Shown in pieces: positions 28,007-32,376 of a stretch of 32,376 nucleotides of DNA; the stretch's first letter is position 1, and each line of letters opens with the position of its first letter. The notes under the pieces were generated by a model. It made no database searches, was not told where the DNA came from, and worked only from the letters and a program-made list of their open reading frames with translations. This DNA is from Thermoplasmata archaeon. Its GTDB lineage: Archaea; Thermoplasmatota; Penumbrarchaeia; JAEHCK01. The translations under genes and the position numbers were made by a program. The stretch covers positions 1 through 32,376 of the forward strand of contig JAEHCK010000050.1 in the NCBI GenBank assembly GCA_020696345.1, written 5' to 3'.

Positions 28007-28870
28007 TTATGGTTGGGATTTGGGGTTTGGGATTTTCTTGGATTCTTTTAATAATTTCTTGATCTCTTTTACTTTTGGTTCAATGCGGTCCATCAACTCT
28101 TTTTTGGCCAATTCTGCATATTCCAATGCATCGGGCAAGGCAGCGATCCTTTTGAATTCAATTTCAATATCTCTTTCTAAAATCACCTGACGCCTATCGA
28201 TCCTCTTTTGTCCAGCCTGGATCAAATTATCATTAGGCAAATTTATGTTCTTGTGATGTTTCAATGCCTCCAAATCAAAGTTAAGTTGATCATCGATCTC
28301 CTCAATTAATCTATCTTTATTTTTTTTCAAATCCTCTAATGATTGTATTTTGTAAATGATCTGCCCAACATCTAATTTACCATCGTCATTTTCCCGATCG
28401 AATTCACTATTCGTCTCACCCATCATTTCTCCAAAACCATTCATGATCCCACCCATCATTTCTCCAAGACCATTCATGACTCCACCCATCATGTCACCCA
28501 TAAAATCTTCCATGATCTTCTTCATTTGTTCACCAAATTCATTCACAAACGGTTCTATTCGTATATCCAATTCATCCTGAAAAGATTCGAAACACTCTGT
28601 TGCCCCTGGCAATTCGTCGATCCGAGTCATTTCTTGTTCCATCTCTTCGGAAAATATGAAATGCTCATCTTGAAATCTCGCTATCGCTTTTTGTTTATCT
28701 TCAGGAGACACTGCGGATTCAAAATATGTTTTCAATGTTAATAAACCAGCTTTAAAAAGGTCTTCAATTAAGTCTAACACTTCATCTTTGTGCGCTTTCA
28801 GATCATCCACGGAGTTAATGGTTTTTAAAAATTCCACGGTTTTTTTCTGTGATCTCTCCATTTCGTCCAA
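28007..28870 (-). CDS. Internally duplicated helical protein with Gly/Met-rich linker
   Basis: I recognise no family. The 287-residue product is acidic and helical, without signal peptide or membrane span. Two homologous halves are visible: INSVDDLKAHKDEVLDLIED ... ARFQDEHFIFSEEMEQEMTRI ... LPGATECFESFQDELDIRIEP, and IQSLEDLKKNKDRLIEEIDD ... QKRIDRRQVILERDIEIEFKRI ... LPDALEYAELAKKELMDRIEP. Between them lies a repetitive linker (about 127-152) rich in Gly and Met, with GLGEMMGGIMNGFGEMMG. The start is TTG 28870, with GGTGG just upstream; ATG 28861 is the alternative. The last residues (NPKSQP) are encoded by the intergenic repeat, so the original C-terminus was probably replaced. A scaffold or oligomerising role is a guess. 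Confidence 0.6.
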   Translation of the reverse strand: MDEMERSQKKTVEFLKTINSVDDLKAHKDEVLDLIEDLFKAGLLTLKTYFESAVSPEDKQKAIARFQDEHFIFSEEMEQEMTRIDELPGATECFESFQDELDIRIEPFVNEFGEQMKKIMEDFMGDMMGGVMNGLGEMMGGIMNGFGEMMGETNSEFDRENDDGKLDVGQIIYKIQSLEDLKKNKDRLIEEIDDQLNFDLEALKHHKNINLPNDNLIQAGQKRIDRRQVILERDIEIEFKRIAALPDALEYAELAKKELMDRIEPKVKEIKKLLKESKKIPNPKSQP

Positions 28871-29154
28871 GATTCCACCAACAAGAAATGAGGAATGAAT
28901 TGGACTATTTAATTGTTGAGGGAGGTATTAGAAATTGCAAATTGCAAATTGTAAATTTCAAAATTTAGCTTAGTTTATGGATGGGATTTGGAGCTTGGGT
29001 GAGATGGGGAGATGTAGAACTCTTGATTAAGATATTGAAAATTGAAAATTGAAAATTGGAGATTGGAAATTTGAAAATTTAGCTTAGTTTATGGTTTGGG
29101 GTTTGGGGTTTTCTTGGGTTTTGCTTATTGGAACTTGGAATTTATTTGAGAGGG

Positions 29155-29198
29155 TTAGAATTCTGATATTAATAAGTTATTTTTCACAGGAATTCTAA
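29155..29198. repeat. 44-bp inverted-repeat element, copy 1
   Basis: TTAGAATTC (29155-29163) and GAATTCTAA (29190-29198) are perfect reverse complements around a 26-base loop. Arms and loop recur at 32249-32292 with essentially one base changed, and both copies follow a TTTATTTGRGAGGG flank. Confidence 0.9.
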
Positions 29199-29205
29199 GC
29201 CACAG

Positions 29206-29243
29206 CAAAAATGAAACTTAATTAATTTCTCATCTCATTTTTG
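29206..29243. repeat. Inverted repeat downstream of the 44-bp element
   Basis: CAAAAATGA (29206-29214) pairs with TCATTTTTG (29235-29243) around a 20-base loop. At the other copy of the 44-bp element a different inverted repeat occupies the equivalent place. Confidence 0.6.
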
Positions 29244-29274
29244 TGTATGTCTTGGAGCTTGGCTCTTGGAGCTT

Positions 29275-29287
29275 CCCACGAAGTGGG
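29275..29287. repeat. Intergenic hairpin, copy 2
   Basis: CCCAC-GAA-GTGGG after GGAGCTT and before TTTGGGTGTGATTTGAG. It lies about 23 bases beyond the HEPN stop codon, where it could shape the 3' end of that transcript. Confidence 0.75.
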
Positions 29288-29309
29288 TTTGGGTGTGATT
29301 TGAGAATTA

Positions 29310-29696
29310 TTATTTCAAGTGTCTCTTCACCCATTCAATGAAGTTCGATGCCAGTCTGACCATCCTTTCAGCCTTGCTCTTTGAGATTGCTTCACCCATA
29401 TATCCCGCATTGCTTCTCAGTTCTAACGCTTCTTTTAGCCGGTCCCTCTGGGAACCGTCATTGATTATCTTTACCACTTCTTTATGAAGTATGACACATT
29501 CACGATGATCAGATGATCCTCTTTTCTCCAAGAAATAGATGGTCAACGCGTCATTAGAGTTTATCATAGCTTGTACGGCCGTGAACCCTGCAACATTGTA
29601 TCTATTATTTTCCATGTTCTCTTTGGCCGCTACTAGAAATTCTTCGGCTTGTTTCATATACTTTTCTGCCTCTGACCGCCTTATTTCTTTAACCAT
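29310..29696 (-). CDS. HEPN-domain protein, probable toxin of an MNT/HEPN pair
   Basis: The 128-residue protein has HEPN features: an N-terminal helix with AEKYMKQAEEFLVAAKENM, then NVAGFTAVQAMINSNDALT, and Arg59-GSSD-His64, an Rx4H motif as in HEPN ribonucleases. In characterised HEPN/MNT systems the HEPN protein is an RNase toxin neutralised by AMP transfer from the MNT protein; activity here is inferred from motif and context. Its ATG lies inside the last 16 bases of the upstream MNT gene, and GGTGATG in that gene's final codons acts as the ribosome binding site, so translation is coupled. The Rx4H sits in a more exposed-looking stretch than some family members, so catalytic competence is not certain. 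Confidence 0.8.
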   Translation of the reverse strand: MVKEIRRSEAEKYMKQAEEFLVAAKENMENNRYNVAGFTAVQAMINSNDALTIYFLEKRGSSDHRECVILHKEVVKIINDGSQRDRLKEALELRSNAGYMGEAISKSKAERMVRLASNFIEWVKRHLK

Positions 29697-30268
29697 TTGT
29701 CATCACCATAAAGCACTATTCCCTCATCTATGACATTCAATATGAAGGAATCAAACATTTCAATCTTGTCTTTAACGTCATGTTCAGAAATATATATTGG
29801 TGATATCAATACATCGAATCGTTCCATGAGTTCTCGGATAGTTTGTTCGGCTTCTTGTTTTTGAAAGTCGTTCTTGTGTATTATCATTATATCTATGTCA
29901 CCTGGAACCAATACCTCGCCTCTAGCGACAGACCCGAACAATATGATGTTTTTTATTTTTGTTTTGCTCACATCCTTTGCGAGCTCTTTAGCAATCCCTT
30001 TGTATGCATATCCTTCTTTTTTTAAAAGAGCGCACAGATCCTGAGCGAGGACATGTGAATGGTTGAACGAAACTACAATTGAATGTCCGGATCTTCTGGA
30101 ATTTAAGATTTTTGTCTGAATTAATGCATGGACTGCTGGATGAGCTGTCCCATACGGTATTCCCGCTGTTTTTGATATGTCGTCTACAGTGAACTCCCTG
30201 TTGGGGATTTTGCATATTTCGCGAAGAATTTTGATCTTTGCCTTTGAGCCAAGTATATGTTCAAGCAT
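29681..30268 (-). CDS. Winged-helix MNT-type nucleotidyltransferase, probable antitoxin
   Basis: The 195-residue protein fuses two domains. Residues about 5-70 form a winged helix (FTVDDISKTAGIPYGTAHPA, then LIQTKILNSRRSG). Residues about 100-185 form a minimal nucleotidyltransferase with Gly112-Ser113, Asp124 and Asp126 (FGSVARGEVLVPGDIDIMII) and a third acidic residue, Asp152. MNT antitoxins adenylylate their HEPN partner; the fused winged helix suggests it also binds its own promoter. The two tandem palindromes upstream are the obvious sites. A TATA box at 30291-30300 would start transcription within a few bases of ATG 30268, so the mRNA is probably leaderless. It overlaps the HEPN gene by 16 bases. 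Confidence 0.85.
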   Translation of the reverse strand: MLEHILGSKAKIKILREICKIPNREFTVDDISKTAGIPYGTAHPAVHALIQTKILNSRRSGHSIVVSFNHSHVLAQDLCALLKKEGYAYKGIAKELAKDVSKTKIKNIILFGSVARGEVLVPGDIDIMIIHKNDFQKQEAEQTIRELMERFDVLISPIYISEHDVKDKIEMFDSFILNVIDEGIVLYGDDKWLKK

Positions 30269-30290
30269 TATATATGATTATGAATTTTTT

Positions 30291-30300
30291 ACTATATATT
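30291..30300 (-). promoter_or_regulatory. TATA box of the MNT/HEPN operon
   Basis: On the minus strand this reads AATATATAGT. Its centre is about 26 bases from the start codon's first base, the spacing expected for a leaderless archaeal transcript. Confidence 0.65.
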
Positions 30301-30302
30301 AC

Positions 30303-30338
30303 TATCGACTTTTCGATATGTGTATCGATATCTCGATA
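30303..30338 (-). promoter_or_regulatory. Two tandem 16-bp palindromes, putative operator of MNT/HEPN
   Basis: Half-sites TATCGA (30303-30308), TCGATA (30313-30318), TATCGA (30323-30328) and TCGATA (30333-30338) start every 10 bases. They form two copies of TATCGAnnnnTCGATA separated by four bases, immediately upstream of the TATA box where TFB would bind. The half-sites fall on one face of the DNA. Confidence 0.75.
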
Positions 30339-30397
30339 ATTGTAAAAGTTAAAATGTAAAAGTTAAAAGTGTTTTTTGGATTTGGAACTTGGAATTT

Positions 30398-30410
30398 CCG
30401 CCTCCGGCGG
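30398..30410. repeat. Intergenic hairpin, copy 3
   Basis: CCGCC-TCC-GGCGG after TTGGAATTT and before TTGGGTGTGATTTGAG. Stem and loop are identical to copy 1, while the right flank matches copy 2. It sits about 20 bases upstream of the TATA box of the 72-aa gene. Confidence 0.8.
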
Positions 30411-30429
30411 TTGGGTGTGATTTGAGATG

Positions 30430-30484
30430 TTTATAATATAAATAGAAAATTATTTATTATCAAATGCTTATCATTAATTGATAA
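30430..30484 (+). promoter_or_regulatory. Promoter and operator-like repeats of the protease operon
   Basis: TTTATAATATAAAT (30430-30443) is a TATA box. TTATCA occurs at 30457-30462 and 30468-30473, and its reverse complement TGATAA at 30479-30484, so half-sites start every 11 bases and reach the base before the ATG at 30486. They cover the expected transcription start, a position suited to repression. Confidence 0.6.
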
Positions 30485-30485
30485 T

Positions 30486-30704
30486 ATGGTTATGCGAACA
30501 ATTGAGATGCGCGAGATAGGTTTTCCAGTTTCAAAGGCGAAGAGAAAAACTGTAATAAAAAAGTTGAAGGAACTTTATTCTGGAGATCTTGATGTATTTG
30601 AGAAGGGTGATATGGTCTGGGTGAAAGGTGATCTACATAACAGGTTCAAGCGAAAAAAAATTCTTTATATTTTAAGTGGTGGGAAACATGGGAAGAATAT
30701 ATAG
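30486..30704 (+). CDS. Small basic protein coupled to an aspartic protease
   Basis: I do not recognise the family. The 72-residue product has MRTIEMREIGFPVSKAKRKT near its start, a helix with VIKKLKELYSG, a strand pair (DVFEKGDMVWVKGD) and a basic end (RFKRKKILY). ATG 30492 is an equally good start. Its last 17 bases overlap the start of the protease gene and contain that gene's ribosome binding site (GGTGG), so the two are translationally coupled. Its size and charge fit a DNA-binding partner or a substrate of the protease, both inference. TTATCA half-sites just upstream suggest a regulated promoter. Confidence 0.6.
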   Translation: MVMRTIEMREIGFPVSKAKRKTVIKKLKELYSGDLDVFEKGDMVWVKGDLHNRFKRKKILYILSGGKHGKNI

Positions 30705-31035
30705 GCCAATAATTGTGTCAGCAAATGGTTGTGAGAAGCTGACGGTGGCATTCATTGATTCTGGTGCAGATGAGACGGTAATTAGTAAAGAAGTGGCTAA
30801 AGAATTAAGGGTAAAATTGTATGGGGTTTATCGATCATACTCGGCAACAAATCATATTATTGAGGGTAATTTTGCAGAAGTAACCTTAAAAGATGATAAT
30901 GTAAAAGTCACAATGGAAGTTGGAGTCTCTGATATTCCATTTAAAAGTGATTATTCTGATGAGGAGGGTGTGGAAGTAATATTAGGTGTGGATTTTTTAC
31001 AGGAAGCAGGGATTAAATTAGATTTTTCTAAGTAA
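30688..31035 (+). CDS. Retropepsin-like aspartic protease
   Basis: From ATG 30688 (GGTGG six bases upstream) the product is 115 residues. ATG 30676 is in frame but has worse context. The active-site motif is Asp24-Ser-Gly-Ala-Asp28 (FIDSGADETVIS), the D-T/S-G-A signature of retroviral-type aspartic proteases. The C-terminal VILGVDFLQEAGIKLDF matches the second conserved block with its ILG turn. One catalytic Asp per chain implies a homodimer. No reverse transcriptase, gag or integrase is nearby, so it is a stand-alone cellular or accessory protease. The natural substrate is unknown; the co-translated 72-aa protein is a candidate. Confidence 0.8.
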   Translation: MGRIYRPIIVSANGCEKLTVAFIDSGADETVISKEVAKELRVKLYGVYRSYSATNHIIEGNFAEVTLKDDNVKVTMEVGVSDIPFKSDYSDEEGVEVILGVDFLQEAGIKLDFSK

Positions 31036-31609
31036 TTTCTATCCCGAGCTTGGTATATGATATTGGAAATTTGAAAATTTAGCTTAGTTTATGGATGGGA
31101 TTTTGGGTTTGGGGTTTTCTTGGGGTTTGGAGCTTGGAGTTTGGAACGGAAACTTTTTGGTGCCTCACGGAAACTTTTTGACGGTTACTTGCGCTGGCTT
31201 ACCCCTCGCAAAAAGTTTTACGGTCATCCCAAAACTCGGGGATAAGCCTGCTCAGTTACCGTTTATCTCTGACCTTCGGTCTTATCTACTTCACAAAAAT
31301 TTTTACCGCATCAGCCTTTTTGTTCCTGCCCATGCTGCCCTACAAAACACGATAGAATACTTTGTATTCAATCGAGACCTCAAAATTCATATTGCATTTC
31401 GATATAAATAATTTTGACGTACCCTGGGGAAATAGGGCGAACCTACGGTTCACCATCCCAAAACTCGGAGTGACCCTGCTCCTTCGCCATATTTTTTGAA
31501 AAATTATTTGGAACTTGGAGCTTGGTTCTTGGGATTTGTTTAGTATTTAGTGCTTAGGTTTTAGTGCTTCCACCGCAGGTGGCTTGAGTGGGATTTGGAA
31601 TGGTTATTG
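31036..31609. other. Intergenic region with repeats and inverted repeats
   Basis: A TTTAGCTTAGTTTATGG module lies at 31078-31094. ACGGAAACTTTTTG is repeated at 31146-31159 and 31167-31180, and the second copy can pair with CAAAAAGTTT (31209-31218). CATCCCAAAACTCGG occurs at 31225-31239 and 31454-31468, each followed about 7 bases later by CCTGCTC. An open frame at 31091-31411 starts inside the dispersed repeat and has no protein-like features, so I do not call it. An RNA gene between 31140 and 31490 is possible but unproven. Confidence 0.5.
31570..31582. repeat. Intergenic hairpin, copy 4
   Basis: CCACC-GCA-GGTGG after TTAGTGCTT and before CTTGAGTGGGATTTGGA. It lies about 28 bases beyond the stop codon of the minus-strand gene, as copy 2 does for HEPN. 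Confidence 0.75.
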
Positions 31610-31990
31610 TTAACTTACCTCTTTTGAGAGTTTTTCTAATTTTTTATTTAATTCTTTTGGGGTCGAAAAAATTGCATCTGGTAACCTCTCAAAGGTCTTT
31701 TTCATCTTCTTCTCGCGACTAGTCACAAATACAACAGGTAAGTTGCTTGTCATCTTTATTTTTTTCAAAGTGAAACCAATTTCACGACCTCGTTTGGGCA
31801 AACGATTGAGATAAATAACAACTGCATCCGGTCTATCTCTCTTGATGCGTTCAAATGCACGCATGCCACATTGTGACTCTGTTTCCACAATCCATCCTTC
31901 CTTTTTTAGGTTTTTTGCATATTTATTAGTTTCTGACGATTTCCAGTGTACTATAAAAACACTACCTTTCAATTTCTCACCTCTCTTCAT
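31610..31990 (-). CDS. Degenerate receiver-domain (CheY-like) protein
   Basis: The 126-residue product is a single domain with receiver-like alternation: VFIVHWKSSETNKYAKNLKK (beta1-alpha1), GWIVETESQCGMRAFERIKR (beta2-alpha2), PDAVVIYLNRLPKRGREIGF (beta3 and its loop) and LPVVFVTSREKKMKKTF (beta4). The beta3 LP..G context is kept, but the position of the phospho-accepting Asp is not acidic (IYLNRLP), and the first strand lacks the usual acidic pair. It is therefore probably not phosphorylated and may act as a protein-interaction module. Ser in VTSRE keeps the beta4 Thr/Ser position. A TATA-like TTATACTA on the minus strand at 32023-32030 is its likely promoter. There is no histidine kinase in the window. 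Confidence 0.65.
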   Translation of the reverse strand: MKRGEKLKGSVFIVHWKSSETNKYAKNLKKEGWIVETESQCGMRAFERIKRDRPDAVVIYLNRLPKRGREIGFTLKKIKMTSNLPVVFVTSREKKMKKTFERLPDAIFSTPKELNKKLEKLSKEVS

Positions 31991-31996
31991 GATTTA

Positions 31997-32030
31997 TTAT
32001 ACTAAGACTATTATATCAGAACTAGTATAA
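31997..32030 (-). promoter_or_regulatory. Promoter with 8-bp inverted repeat
   Basis: TTATACTA (31997-32004) and TAGTATAA (32023-32030) are reverse complements. On the minus strand the distal arm reads TTATACTA and is well placed as a TATA box for the gene starting at 31990. Confidence 0.45.
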
Positions 32031-32105
32031 AAATCATTAGCATCGTTAAATAATTGTCTAAGTGACGAGATCTTTTAATTTATAGCTCGAGTTTGGTATA
32101 CCGGA

Positions 32106-32125
32106 TTCGGGAGGTAACTCCCGAA
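32106..32125. other. Perfect 8-bp hairpin with GNRA-type tetraloop
   Basis: TTCGGGAG (32106-32113) pairs with CTCCCGAA (32118-32125) around GTAA. As RNA this is a stable stem with a GNRA tetraloop. No gene is adjacent; it may be part of a non-coding RNA or a terminator. Confidence 0.6.
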
Positions 32126-32248
32126 GTTGGGAATGGGCCAGGGGTGGAGATTCTGCTCGTATAATGACGCTGGAGAATTCTCTTTTGGAATTTGGGCTGG
32201 GGTTTTCTTGTGATTTGGGTTTTGGAGCTTGGAATTTATTTGGGAGGG

Positions 32249-32292
32249 TTAGAATTCTGATATTAATAAGTTATTTTTCAAAGGAATTCTAA
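32249..32292. repeat. 44-bp inverted-repeat element, copy 2
   Basis: TTAGAATTC (32249-32257) and GAATTCTAA (32284-32292), with a loop nearly identical to the copy at 29155-29198. Confidence 0.9.
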
Positions 32293-32296
32293 GCAA

Positions 32297-32322
32297 AGAG
32301 AATTTAATAATGTAAATTCTCT
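32297..32322. repeat. 10-bp inverted repeat
   Basis: AGAGAATTTA (32297-32306) pairs perfectly with TAAATTCTCT (32313-32322) around a 6-base loop. Confidence 0.8.
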
Positions 32323-32327
32323 CGAGC

Positions 32328-32371
32328 TAAAAATTCTTTTAATTGGAATGTTATTAAATATAGAATTTTTA
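32328..32371. repeat. 10-bp inverted repeat, 44 bp long
   Basis: TAAAAATTCT (32328-32337) pairs perfectly with AGAATTTTTA (32362-32371) around a 24-base loop. It has the same overall length as the 44-bp element but a different sequence. Confidence 0.75.
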
Positions 32372-32376
32372 CCCCC

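Larger units (their letters stand above)
28871..29309. repeat. Intergenic region with dispersed repeats and hairpins
   Basis: It contains two TTTAGCTTAGTTTATGG modules (about 28964-28980 and 29080-29096), the GAGATGTAGAACTCTTGAT module (from 29009), and a 44-bp inverted-repeat element (29155-29198). Two further hairpins are listed separately. No coding sequence is seen. Confidence 0.8.
31991..32376. other. Terminal intergenic region with promoter, hairpins and repeat elements
   Basis: It contains the promoter of the receiver-like gene, a GNRA-looped hairpin, dispersed-repeat sequence (about 32186-32248) and three consecutive inverted repeats to the end of the window, all listed separately. 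No coding sequence is seen. Confidence 0.7.

Noticed and set aside
30676..31035. Retroelement remnant because of the retroviral-type protease
   Set aside because: There is no reverse transcriptase, integrase or long terminal repeat nearby, and stand-alone retropepsin-like proteins are known in prokaryotes.
31091..31411. 106-codon open frame
   Set aside because: It begins inside the dispersed repeat (MDGILGLGFSWG is a translation of the TTTGGGG module) and the rest looks like translated spacer.

Overview
The window looks archaeal and most likely comes from a Thermoplasmatota-type euryarchaeon. I infer this from TATA boxes placed as in archaeal promoters, GGTG(A)-type Shine-Dalgarno sites next to GTG/TTG starts, and a set of surface proteins typical of that group: FnIII, PKD, CARDB, SBBP or PQQ ectodomains on a C-terminal membrane anchor, with cytosolic tails that end in a zinc ribbon or winged helices. 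The lineage call is inference; no rRNA or ribosomal gene is present.

Layout. Positions 2-1411 hold the 3' part of an FnIII surface protein. Positions 1596-5632 (+) carry a small PD-(D/E)XK nuclease-like protein, a 4-oxalocrotonate tautomerase-like gene coupled to a SprT-like metallopeptidase, and a cation-chloride-cotransporter-like permease. A 27-bp tandem repeat fills the convergent gap that follows. Positions 5857-18484 (-) form an AT-rich cell-surface block: a small beta-sandwich membrane protein, a 1614-aa SBBP-repeat protein, a 581-aa multi-pass protein with two related beta-sandwich ectodomains, and a 1590-aa Rhs/YD-repeat protein with a cysteine- and tryptophan-rich C-terminal tail. 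Positions 18907-27776 (+) carry a frameshifted Ig/PKD remnant, a 949-aa PKD membrane protein with two cytosolic winged helices (a candidate membrane-bound transcription factor), a GC-richer 1215-aa PQQ-propeller surface protein, and a secreted 338-aa protein.

Positions 28007-31990 are an accessory region: an internally duplicated helical protein, a wHTH-MNT/HEPN toxin-antitoxin pair, a 72-aa protein overlapping a retropepsin-like aspartic protease, and a degenerate receiver-domain protein. Gaps from about 22.5 kb onward are filled with a modular dispersed repeat. One module is a short hairpin whose stem differs between copies with base pairing preserved; another is a 44-bp inverted repeat seen twice.

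The strongest regulatory signals are two tandem 16-bp palindromes directly upstream of the MNT/HEPN TATA box and three half-sites at 11-bp steps upstream of the protease operon. The main leads for something undescribed are the archaeal Rhs protein with its neighbouring beta-sandwich membrane proteins, the two-gene retropepsin operon, and the covarying intergenic hairpins.
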